Source: an uncultured Draconibacterium sp.
GTDB taxonomy: Bacteria > Bacteroidota > Bacteroidia > Bacteroidales > Prolixibacteraceae
NCBI RefSeq assembly: GCF_963677565.1
Contig: NZ_OY781981.1
Location: 2,157,001-2,221,000 of the forward strand
Direction of reading: 5' to 3'
Length of the DNA stretch: 64,000 bases
Positions 42,651 to 51,073 of the stretch are shown here, in pieces. Within the stretch, counting starts at the first letter, position 1; each line of letters begins with the position of its first letter. Position numbers and translations under genes: made by a program. The notes beneath the pieces were generated by a model. It ran no database searches and was not told the DNA's origin. It was given only the letters and a program-made list of their open reading frames with translations.

Positions 42651-44180
42651 TTATTTTATTCCGTGCATCATCTTTTTCAGTACCGGAGAAAGAGCAATTG
42701 CAACAAGGGCAATAACTGCCGACTGAATAGCAATCAGCCAGAAAACCTGAATTTCAGTGCCAAGCACTTTTTCCAATTGTATTGATATGGCTTTCATTTG
42801 CGAGGCAACAAAGTTACCGGCTGCAGTTGAGCCAAACCAAATTCCCATCATCGTTGAAACCAGTTTTGGCGGCGATAATTTGGTAACCATCGACAATCCG
42901 ATTGGCGACAAACAAAGTTCACCAAATGTATGGAACAGGTAAACTACGATCAGCCATAACGGGCTAACCAAACGAATGGCATCGCCACTGGTCGATCTGG
43001 TGAAGGCAAACGCCATAATTACAAAACCAAATGAAAGTAAAATCAAACCCCAGGCAAATTTCATTGGCGTATTCGGGTTCAATTTGTATTTATCGAGTTT
43101 TATCCATAACACACTAAACAACGGTGCACAGGCTACAATCCAGAATGCGTTAATACTTTGGAACCATGAAGCTGGAATTTCCCAGTTACCGATCATTCGC
43201 TGTGTATTATCTCGGGCAAAAATGTTAAAGGTTGTTCCGGCCTGCTCAAAACCACTCCAGAATAAAATGTTGAAAACAGCCAAAACAAGAATAACACCAA
43301 CACGCGACCATTCGGTTTTTCCACTGGTACCTTTAAAAATTGTTGTGGCAAGAACGATTACTCCACCAACAGCAATTACGTAAATTATTATTGTTCCAAC
43401 TATTGCAGGAATAACTTTCCAAAGAAGAATTACAGCAAAAATAAGTGCAATAATGCCGATTGTATAAAGCAATATGCTTAACCAGTCTTTTAAAATTAAG
43501 CGTACCCGCTCCGTTTTTACTTTCGGAGGCATTCCAACATGTCCGAGAGTATGGCTGCGAACAAAGAACCATAAGGTACCTAGCACCATTCCAACCCCGG
43601 CTGCCAGGAATCCATATTGCCATGCCACTTGCTCACCCAGTTTCCCGGCCACCAATGGAGAGAAGAAAGCTCCGAGGTTAATACCCATGTAGAAAATTGT
43701 AAAACCACCATCTTTGCGTGGGTCGTTATTGTCGTACAACTCACCCACCATGGTAGAAATATTGGGTTTAAAGAAACCGTTACCCAGTATTAATATTCCT
43801 AATCCGGAGTAAAAAATGGTTTGCCTAAATTCGACACTGGCATCAGATCCGTATAACCACGCACTTCCGGCCAACAGGAACTGACCAATTGCCATGGTTA
43901 AACCTCCAATGTAAATCGATTTTCGCTGACCCAGCACTTTGTCGGCCAGCATCCCGCCAAGAATTGGGGTTACATACACCAGCCCGGTGAAAATACCGTA
44001 AATAGTAAAGGCATCAAGTTCTGCCATTTCAAATCCGCCGGAAGCAAAAGTTGACGTAAGGAAAAGAACCAACAAGGCCCGCATTCCATAGTAACTAAAG
44101 CGTTCCCACATTTCACTGGCAAACAGTGTCGAAAGCCCAATTGGGTGACCAAAGAAGGCTTTATCTGCATTTTTACTCAT
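42651..44180 (-). CDS. POT/PTR family proton-dependent peptide transporter
   Basis: The 509-residue protein has about 14 membrane helices. Diagnostic POT motifs are MWERFSYYGMRALLVLFLT (ExxER region on helix 1), LGGMLADKVLGQRKSIYIGG, and FTIFYMGINLGAFFSPLVAGKLGEQ (the FYxxINxG signature), plus HTFGELCLSPIGLSMVTKLSP near the end. POT proteins import di- and tripeptides with protons across the inner membrane. It is divergent from pepD across 217 bp, which suits a shared role in peptide use. Confidence 0.92.
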   Translation of the reverse strand: MSKNADKAFFGHPIGLSTLFASEMWERFSYYGMRALLVLFLTSTFASGGFEMAELDAFTIYGIFTGLVYVTPILGGMLADKVLGQRKSIYIGGLTMAIGQFLLAGSAWLYGSDASVEFRQTIFYSGLGILILGNGFFKPNISTMVGELYDNNDPRKDGGFTIFYMGINLGAFFSPLVAGKLGEQVAWQYGFLAAGVGMVLGTLWFFVRSHTLGHVGMPPKVKTERVRLILKDWLSILLYTIGIIALIFAVILLWKVIPAIVGTIIIYVIAVGGVIVLATTIFKGTSGKTEWSRVGVILVLAVFNILFWSGFEQAGTTFNIFARDNTQRMIGNWEIPASWFQSINAFWIVACAPLFSVLWIKLDKYKLNPNTPMKFAWGLILLSFGFVIMAFAFTRSTSGDAIRLVSPLWLIVVYLFHTFGELCLSPIGLSMVTKLSPPKLVSTMMGIWFGSTAAGNFVASQMKAISIQLEKVLGTEIQVFWLIAIQSAVIALVAIALSPVLKKMMHGIK

Positions 44181-44397
44181 AATATCTTTATCTTTTATTT
44201 TCTAAAGCTCGCTAAAATATCAATTATCTTCAAAGAAATCCTTGAAACATATCAGCTTTTCTATTCTTCTGGCTAATTTTATAAAATTTTAAAAAGTTTT
44301 AGACGGAAATTGCACAAATTGTTTTTTCAATTGTTGCTTATTTTGTTGTTTAGAAAAAACAAAGGGTAATTTGTTAGTAGAATAAAAGAATGAAATT

Positions 44398-45861
44398 ATG
44401 AATGAAGCAATAAAAAATCTCGAGCCACAAAACGTTTGGAAGATATTTTCTGAGATGACACAAATTCCTCGTCCATCAAACCATGAAGAAAGAATACAGG
44501 ACTGGGCGGTTAGTTTTGGCGAAAAACTGGGCTTGGAAACCATTAAAGATGAAGCCGGAAATGTGATCATTAAAAAGCCGGCAACTCCGGGTATGGAAAA
44601 CCGCAAAACAGTTGTTCTGCAAGGGCACCTCGATATGGTTCCTCAAAAGAACAGCGATAAAGTTCATGATTTTCAGAACGACCCGATTGAGGCTTTTGTT
44701 GATGGTGACTGGGTAACGGCCAATGGAACAACGCTGGGTGCTGATAATGGAATTGGCTCATCGTCGGCAATGGCGGTTTTGGCATCAAAAACGTTAAAAC
44801 ACGGACCAATTGAAGTGTTGCTTACTGCTACCGAAGAAACCGGTATGGACGGTGCAAATGGCTTAAAAGCCGGAATGCTTGATGCCGATATTTTGATCAA
44901 CACCGACTCGGAAGACGAGGGAGAACTATATGTTGGTTGCGCTGGTGGCGAAGATGTAAATATTTCATTCAATTACACCGAAGAAGAAGTTCCTGTTGGT
45001 TTTGTTGCCTTGCAATTGAGTGTTACCGGAATGAAAGGCGGCCACTCGGGCATGGATATTATTTTGGGCCGTGGAAATTCGATTAAAACCTTTTTCCGTA
45101 TTCTAAATGCAGCTGAAGAACTGGGTGCTCGCCTGGCAAGTATTGATGGTGGAAGTTTACGAAATGCCATCCCGCGCGAAGCTTTTGGCGTTGTTGTGGT
45201 TGAAGAGGCGAAAGTAGCTGACTTTATAGCTTTGGTTGATGAAGTTGCTGATGAAGTAAAAGCAGAACTTGCAGCAACCGAACCCGATATTGATATTGCC
45301 GTTGAGCAGACTGATTTACCAGGTGCTTTAATTGATGCTGATACGCAGAAAAATGTGACAAAGGCTATTGTAGCCTGCCCGAACGGAGTTATCCGCATGA
45401 GTGATACCATGAAAGGTTTGGTTGAAACGTCAACCAACCTGGCAATCCTGAAATCGGATGCTGCAAGCAAAACCATAAAGGGTGGTTGTTTAATGCGCAG
45501 TTCGGTTGATTCGGCAAAAAATGAATTGGGAACGCGCCTTAAAGCTGTGTTTGAACTGGCTGGTGGCAAGGTAACTTTGTCGGGTGCTTACCCGGGATGG
45601 AAGCCAAATATGGAATCGCCGATTTTGAAAACCATGCAAAACGTGTATAACGACAAATGGGGGAAAGTGCCAAAAATTATGGCCATTCATGCCGGTTTAG
45701 AATGTGGTATTTTAGCGCAAAACTATCCACATTGGGATATGATTTCGTTTGGGCCAACCATTCGTTTTCCACACTCGCCGGATGAAAAAGTAAATATTGA
45801 AACGGTTAAAAAATTCTGGGAATTTCTGGTGGCAACACTTGAAGCTATTCCTGAAAAATAG
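44398..45861 (+). CDS. pepD: Aminoacyl-histidine dipeptidase (M20 family)
   Basis: The 487-residue length and sequence match PepD. Metal-binding and catalytic motifs are GHLDMVP (about 80-86), DNGIG (about 119-123), ATEETGMDGA and the C-terminal HAGLECGI; the dimerisation lid domain lies between (about 205-390). The enzyme is a zinc dipeptidase for dipeptides including carnosine-like Xaa-His. Its divergent neighbour is a peptide transporter, so together they probably import and split short peptides. Confidence 0.92.
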   Translation: MNEAIKNLEPQNVWKIFSEMTQIPRPSNHEERIQDWAVSFGEKLGLETIKDEAGNVIIKKPATPGMENRKTVVLQGHLDMVPQKNSDKVHDFQNDPIEAFVDGDWVTANGTTLGADNGIGSSSAMAVLASKTLKHGPIEVLLTATEETGMDGANGLKAGMLDADILINTDSEDEGELYVGCAGGEDVNISFNYTEEEVPVGFVALQLSVTGMKGGHSGMDIILGRGNSIKTFFRILNAAEELGARLASIDGGSLRNAIPREAFGVVVVEEAKVADFIALVDEVADEVKAELAATEPDIDIAVEQTDLPGALIDADTQKNVTKAIVACPNGVIRMSDTMKGLVETSTNLAILKSDAASKTIKGGCLMRSSVDSAKNELGTRLKAVFELAGGKVTLSGAYPGWKPNMESPILKTMQNVYNDKWGKVPKIMAIHAGLECGILAQNYPHWDMISFGPTIRFPHSPDEKVNIETVKKFWEFLVATLEAIPEK

Positions 45862-45885
45862 AACAGCATAAAACAATAATAAACG

Positions 45886-45920
45886 AATGTCATCACACTA
45901 TTGTGGTGACATTTTTTATT
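45886..45920. terminator. Bidirectional terminator between pepD and the VOC gene
   Basis: AATGTCATCACA and TGTGGTGACATT arms (45886-45897 and 45902-45912) with T-run on plus; it serves convergent pepD and the glyoxalase-like gene, whose stop at 45916 lies in the T-run. Confidence 0.75.
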
Positions 45921-46341
45921 CCATAATCAAACTTCCCTGATCATCAAACTTCCAAAAAGGTGCCCAGGCTATTTCCCAGGCGTGCCCGTCGGGATCAGCA
46001 AAGTAAGCATCGTAACCACCCCAGAAAGTTTCGCGCGGCTGAACAAGTGAACGACCACCATTTGCAATTACTGAATTGAATAGCTCATTAACACCTTCTT
46101 TTGTGTCGAGATTAATGGCTAAGGTTACACCCGAAAAACCACTTCGTTCAGGTTGCAGTTCGGCGTCTTCAGCCAGCTTGTTGATGGGGTAGAGACCAAG
46201 AATAATTCCTTCGTGATTGTAGAATGTTATTTTATCATCGCTGTCTTTTGTAGGCATCCAGCCAAGTGCATTTTGATAAAAAGATCTGGAAACACTGAGG
46301 TCTTTTACTCCGAGCGTTATAATGTTTAAGCGTGGTTTCAT
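45916..46341 (-). CDS. VOC (glyoxalase/bleomycin-resistance) family protein
   Basis: The 141-residue protein has the two-module VOC fold: MKPRLNIITLGVKDLSVSRSFYQNALGW at the start and ETFWGGYDAYFADPDGHAWEIAWAP at the end, the latter with the metal-binding Glu. Substrates of this superfamily are diverse and cannot be called. It follows the D-threonine-aldolase-like gene by 6 bp and is co-transcribed. Confidence 0.85.
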   Translation of the reverse strand: MKPRLNIITLGVKDLSVSRSFYQNALGWMPTKDSDDKITFYNHEGIILGLYPINKLAEDAELQPERSGFSGVTLAINLDTKEGVNELFNSVIANGGRSLVQPRETFWGGYDAYFADPDGHAWEIAWAPFWKFDDQGSLIME

Positions 46342-46347
46342 TATTAT

Positions 46348-47448
46348 TTAGTATTTAGGCATCATTTCAATTAATTCGCCATGGGGTGTTATCATGTGTC
46401 CCATAATATTTGCTGTAAGACATGAATGTACGGGAATAATTTCTACCAGGTCGCCAATGTTTATAAGCTTGAAATTGGTTGGTGTAACTTTTATAACGCC
46501 ATGCTCCTGCGAAAGTCGTGTCAGGTAATTTTTTGTGTCGAGCAAAACTTTTTCATCACCTTGTTTAATAATAACACGTCCGTATAGCTCTTTCCCGTCG
46601 GTGTTTTGCAAATTGTCTTTTGAGAAATGAACCGCACCTCCGTAAATCACAATTTCGTTTCTCGAAACATGTTTTGATACCACCGGACACACCATCCTTA
46701 CAGCAATATCGCTAATTTCACAAACGCCCAGGTTGTATTGCATCAGGTCGTAAAAAACAAAGTTGCCGGGGCGAATTTCATCTATCCCGTCAAAATTACC
46801 GCAAATGCTCGCCGACGGAGTGTCGCCCATGCTCAACTCCATTCCCGGATAATCTTTATGATACCTGTTTTTTAACTTTTTCAGTTTTAACAAAGCATCA
46901 AAATGGCTGCTGAATATTTCGTTGGTCGACAATGCAGTGTAGGTATGACCAGTGTGGGTCAAAAAACCTTTAAAACTAAGTTTGCTGTTTTTACGCAATA
47001 TATCGAGAATTGAATCAATGCGCCCTGTTCTTCCGGCCGGTATTCCGGTTCGGTTATAACCGGTGTCAATTTTCAGATAAACGCCAATTTTATTAATTAC
47101 CGAGTTGGCCAAAACTTCTGCTGCTTCTTTATTTTCAACCAGTACATTAAGTTTTACTGAATCTGCCAGACGGTTGATGCGGCTAATTTCCAGAATATTC
47201 AGCGGGAAGGCAAGCGTTATGTCATTCCAGCCGTTCGATGCAAAATATTCCGCCATCAAAACCGAGGAAACGGTAATTTGGTTGATCCCAAAACGTTTAA
47301 ACCACTCACCAACTTTAGCTGCCTGGTGGGTTTTGAAATGTGGCCTCAAGCGAAGTTTATACTTCTCGGCTTTTTTCACCATCCGTTCAATGTTTTGCAG
47401 GCAAACTTCTTTGTCAATAATAAGTGTCGGTCGTGTAATTTCTGTCAT
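46348..47448 (-). CDS. D-threonine aldolase / D-serine dehydratase-like PLP enzyme
   Basis: The 366-residue fold-type III PLP enzyme has RPHFKTHQAAKVGEWF with the Schiff-base Lys, an alanine-racemase-like barrel, and a C-terminal metal-binding pair in PVHSCLTANIM (His and Cys), plus GGAVHFSKD. This is the layout of D-threonine aldolases and D-serine dehydratases. The substrate D-amino acid is inferred from family only. It sits 6 bp upstream of the VOC gene and 6 bp downstream of pncB. Confidence 0.82.
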   Translation of the reverse strand: MTEITRPTLIIDKEVCLQNIERMVKKAEKYKLRLRPHFKTHQAAKVGEWFKRFGINQITVSSVLMAEYFASNGWNDITLAFPLNILEISRINRLADSVKLNVLVENKEAAEVLANSVINKIGVYLKIDTGYNRTGIPAGRTGRIDSILDILRKNSKLSFKGFLTHTGHTYTALSTNEIFSSHFDALLKLKKLKNRYHKDYPGMELSMGDTPSASICGNFDGIDEIRPGNFVFYDLMQYNLGVCEISDIAVRMVCPVVSKHVSRNEIVIYGGAVHFSKDNLQNTDGKELYGRVIIKQGDEKVLLDTKNYLTRLSQEHGVIKVTPTNFKLINIGDLVEIIPVHSCLTANIMGHMITPHGELIEMMPKY

Positions 47449-47454
47449 AAAAAA

Positions 47455-48894
47455 TTAATGTAACGTTCTTAACTTTTGAGTTAGAGCATTGCGGGTGGCC
47501 ATTAATTTGTTTGAAATGCCAACTTTATACAAGTGTGGACTGATAAAACGTTTATGTTCGTCGGGCAATAAAGCAGCGCGGTTTATAAGGTATTTATGTA
47601 TTTCTACCGGACTTTTGTGTTGAAGCAGAACGTTTCCCTGTTCAACTACTTTTTCGCGAATAAGTTCGAATTTAAATTTCGAGACTTCGGTATTTTTTTC
47701 GGGATAAATACGGTGATATATGGTGTCAATTTCTTTGGGATTTTCATCCTGAAGAAAGATTCCGTCGCGGTAAAACTTCCCTTCTTCATCAAAATAGCGA
47801 ACCAATTGCTTTTTCCCGGGCAAAGTAATTTTCTCAATATTTTCCGAGAATTTCATTTTTGGTTCTCCGTCAATCTCGGTGAGTTTGTAAACACCATCCA
47901 GGGCAGCATCGCTTTTCCCGGTAATCATTTCCGTGCCGATTCCAAAACCGTCGATCATTGCATTCTGGTCAAGCAGCAGCGTTTTTATCACATATTCGTT
48001 CAGCTGATTCGATGCCAGAATCTGAACTTCATTCAATCCGGCGTCATCCAGTAATTTTCGGGCTTTTTTACTTAGGTAAGCCAGGTCGCCGCTATCCAAA
48101 CGAATGGCTTTTAGTTTTTGCCCTTTTGCTGCCATCTCATGACCAACTCTGATGGCGTTTGGTACACCCGATTTTAGCGTGTCGTAAGTGTCGACAAGTA
48201 AAATGGTATTGTCGGGATTGGTTTCAGCAAAAGCTCTGAAAGCTTCCAGCTCCGAGTCGAAACTTTGCACCCAGCTGTGTGCCATTGTTCCACTAACAGG
48301 GATGTCATATATTTTTCCGGCCAGCGTGTTCGATGTTGATGAAGCCCCTCCGATACAAGCTGCCCGGCTGGCATGAATGGCGCCAAAATCCTGGGCACGG
48401 CGCAGGCCAAAATCGGCAAATAACTTTTGTCCCGAAATATGTTTGATGCGGAATGCCTTTGTGGCAATTAGCGATTCAAAATTCAAAATATTCAGCAGAA
48501 TACTTTCTACCAACTGGCATTCAATAATATTGCCTTGCACCGAGAGGAGTGGCTCGTTCGGGAAAACGATCTCACCTTCTTTTACACTGTAGATATCTCC
48601 CGAGAATTTGAAATCGCGCAGATAATCCAAAAACGCATCTTTAAAACCATTGGCTTTAAGAAATTCCAGGTCCGATTTGGAATACGTGAACTCCTGCAGG
48701 GCGTCAATAAAATCCTGCAAGCCCGCAAAAACGGTAAAACCACCTTTGTAAGGATTGGTTCTGAAATAGTAGTCGAAGGAAGTTTGCTGGTCTTTTTTAT
48801 GGCAAAAGAAATAACCCTGAGCCATAGTTAACTCATACAAATCGGTATATAGTCCTAGTGTTTCTTTAAATATTGATCCCATTTTGCCCCCCAC
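47455..48894 (-). CDS. pncB: Nicotinate phosphoribosyltransferase
   Basis: The 479-residue protein has the type II NAPRTase layout: TDLYELTMAQGYFF near the start, FDYYFRTNPYKGGFTVFAGL, DFGLRRAQDFGAIHASRAACIGGASSTSN in the middle, and KAIRLDSGDLAYLSKKAR with the PRPP-site Asp. It makes nicotinate mononucleotide from nicotinate for NAD salvage. The ATG at 48894 gives MGGKMGSIF...; the ATG four codons later could be the true start. Confidence 0.92.
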   Translation of the reverse strand: MGGKMGSIFKETLGLYTDLYELTMAQGYFFCHKKDQQTSFDYYFRTNPYKGGFTVFAGLQDFIDALQEFTYSKSDLEFLKANGFKDAFLDYLRDFKFSGDIYSVKEGEIVFPNEPLLSVQGNIIECQLVESILLNILNFESLIATKAFRIKHISGQKLFADFGLRRAQDFGAIHASRAACIGGASSTSNTLAGKIYDIPVSGTMAHSWVQSFDSELEAFRAFAETNPDNTILLVDTYDTLKSGVPNAIRVGHEMAAKGQKLKAIRLDSGDLAYLSKKARKLLDDAGLNEVQILASNQLNEYVIKTLLLDQNAMIDGFGIGTEMITGKSDAALDGVYKLTEIDGEPKMKFSENIEKITLPGKKQLVRYFDEEGKFYRDGIFLQDENPKEIDTIYHRIYPEKNTEVSKFKFELIREKVVEQGNVLLQHKSPVEIHKYLINRAALLPDEHKRFISPHLYKVGISNKLMATRNALTQKLRTLH

Positions 48895-49063
48895 TGAGAT
48901 GCTTAAAGATAATTAAGAATTATAAGTTTTTAAATGATCTTTAAATTATTTAACTCAATGTTTATGTTCAGAATAAGAACGGGAAAGTGTAAATCTGTCT
49001 GTTTATGGCATTTGATTGGATCGGGTGGCTTTGGAAATATTTTAGAAATTCAGAGTAGGGAAT

Positions 49064-49098
49064 AAAAAAACGCTGCTCAATTAAATGAACAGCGTTTT
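49064..49098 (-). terminator. Terminator of purA
   Basis: On the minus strand AAACGCTGTTC and GAGCAGCGTTT form a stem with one mismatch followed by seven T, 20 bp after the purA stop. Confidence 0.8.
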
Positions 49099-49117
49099 CA
49101 ATCAAAAATATCTTTGT

Positions 49118-50395
49118 TTATTCTTTTTCGAGCATAATAGTTTGTTCCCTGTTCGGACCAACTGATGCAAGAGAAATAGGAATACCCATTTCGTCTTCAA
49201 TAAAGTTAATGTAGTTGTTCAACTCTTCCGGAAACTCATTCTGATCTTTAACTTTGGTAAGATCGGTTTTCCAACCCGGTAGCTCAACATAAACCGGTTT
49301 TACGGTGTCATCCAGTTCGAATGGGAAGTGTTCTACCACTTCTCCATCAATTTCGTAACCTACACAAACTTTAATTGTATCGAAATCATCCAGCACATCG
49401 GCTTTCATCATTATCAACTCGGTAACGCCGTTAAGCATACAAGTGTATTTTAAAGCTACAAGGTCGAGCCAGCCACAACGTCGCGGGCGACCGGTTGTTG
49501 ATCCGAATTCGTTACCTGCTGTGCGCAGTTTTTCGCCGGTTTCATCAAACAGTTCTGTTGGAAAAGGTCCCATTCCAACGCGGGTGCAGTAGGCTTTAAA
49601 AATACCGAAAACTTTACCTATGGCACTTGGCGCAAGTCCTAAACCGGTACAAGCTCCGGCACAAATTGTGTTCGAGCTGGTTACAAACGGGTAGGAGCCA
49701 AAATCGATATCAAGCAATGTTCCCTGGGCACCTTCGGCCAATACGGTTTTGCCTGCTTTTAAAGCATCGTTAATCATGTGCTCGCTGTCAACCAGCTGAA
49801 ATGATTTCAGTACTTCAACACCTTCAAACCACTCTTTTTCACATTCGTTAAGCATCTCTTCGTAGTCGTACTTAAAGAACTCGCTTAACATTACTTTGTG
49901 GTTATCGATTCGGGCAGTATATTTTTCTTCAAAACCGTGAACCAAATCTCCTACACGAAGACCATCGCGGCCGATTTTATCTTTATAAGTTGGCCCGATT
50001 CCTTTTAAGGTAGAACCAATTTTTGTGTCTCCTTTTTTCTGTTCCGATGCTGCATCCAGAATTTTGTGTGTTGGCAAAATCATATGTGCTTTTTTCGAAA
50101 TAAAAAGGTTTTTCGAGATATCGACACCAATTTTACTCAGCGATTCAATTTCTTTTTTAAAAACCATTGGGTCGATAACAACCCCGTTACCAATCACATT
50201 GATTTTATTTTCGCGGAAAATACCGGATGGGATGGTATGCAAAACATGTTTAATATTGTTGAATTCAAGGGTGTGGCCGGCGTTTGGCCCTCCCTGAAAA
50301 CGAGCTATAACATCGTATTCCGGAGTAAATACGTCAACAATTTTACCTTTTCCCTCGTCGCCCCATTGCAGGCCCAACAATACATCTACCTTCAT
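49118..50395 (-). CDS. purA: Adenylosuccinate synthetase
   Basis: The 425-residue protein carries the PurA signatures GLQWGDEGKGKIVD (residues 8-21), GGPNAGHT (about 35-42), GIGPTYKDK, GTTTGRPRRCGW-like (GSTTGRPRRCGWLD) and the C-terminal Arg-containing PVSVG-type segment (ISLASVGPNREQTI). It joins IMP and aspartate with GTP in AMP synthesis. It is separated from the Fur gene by 169 bp and ends at a terminator. Confidence 0.97.
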   Translation of the reverse strand: MKVDVLLGLQWGDEGKGKIVDVFTPEYDVIARFQGGPNAGHTLEFNNIKHVLHTIPSGIFRENKINVIGNGVVIDPMVFKKEIESLSKIGVDISKNLFISKKAHMILPTHKILDAASEQKKGDTKIGSTLKGIGPTYKDKIGRDGLRVGDLVHGFEEKYTARIDNHKVMLSEFFKYDYEEMLNECEKEWFEGVEVLKSFQLVDSEHMINDALKAGKTVLAEGAQGTLLDIDFGSYPFVTSSNTICAGACTGLGLAPSAIGKVFGIFKAYCTRVGMGPFPTELFDETGEKLRTAGNEFGSTTGRPRRCGWLDLVALKYTCMLNGVTELIMMKADVLDDFDTIKVCVGYEIDGEVVEHFPFELDDTVKPVYVELPGWKTDLTKVKDQNEFPEELNNYINFIEDEMGIPISLASVGPNREQTIMLEKE

Positions 50396-50564
50396 TTTGA
50401 GTTTTGATTTTTATTTTACATGCAAAACCGCGAAAACTTAACCAATTACGATTAACCTTTCACGGCCTTCAAATTAAGCAGTTAAAAGTACTAAATATTT
50501 TAAGCACAACAATAAAAATACTTGCACACTGCGTTTATTTTATAATCTATTAAGAATTACGCCT

Positions 50565-51008
50565 TTATTCCTTTTTTGTGCTTTCGCCGTAAATATACAG
50601 CGTGTGGTGCGACAGCTTGAAGTCGTTTTTATTACAGGCGTCTTCAATAATTTCGCGAATACGCGGATCATAAAACTCTACAACTGTTCCGTTGCTGGTG
50701 TCAATCAGGTGATCGTGCTGGAGTGTTGCGAATGCCTTTTCAAACTGTGCAATGTTTTTGCCAAACTGGTGTTTTACAACCAATTTGCAATCAAGCAGCA
50801 AGTCAATTGTATTGTAAAGTGTAGCGCGGCTTACCCGATAGTTATTGTTCTTCATCGAGATGTATAACGACTCAATATCGAAATGCCCCTCGCGACAATA
50901 AATCTCGTCAAGAATTGCAAATCTTTCAGGTGTTTTCCGGTGACCGTTCTTTTCAAGGTACTCGGTAAACATGTTGCGCACAGTTTCTCTGGTCTTCTGG
51001 TTATTCAT
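50565..51008 (-). CDS. Fur family transcriptional regulator
   Basis: The 147-residue protein has the Fur winged helix (RKTPERFAILDEIYCREGHFDIESLYISMKNNNYRVSRATLYNTIDLLLDCKLV) and dimerisation domain with the HDH metal segment (LQHDHLIDTSNGTVVEFYDPRIREI). The C-terminal CxxC zinc pairs of many Fur proteins are absent. Whether it senses Fe, Zn, Mn or peroxide cannot be told. It follows the relA/spoT gene by 65 bp. Confidence 0.88.
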   Translation of the reverse strand: MNNQKTRETVRNMFTEYLEKNGHRKTPERFAILDEIYCREGHFDIESLYISMKNNNYRVSRATLYNTIDLLLDCKLVVKHQFGKNIAQFEKAFATLQHDHLIDTSNGTVVEFYDPRIREIIEDACNKNDFKLSHHTLYIYGESTKKE

Positions 51009-51073
51009 AATTAAACCAATTTTAAATAGGCCAAAAATAGAAAAAAAATTTATTCTTTTAGAATGAATATAAA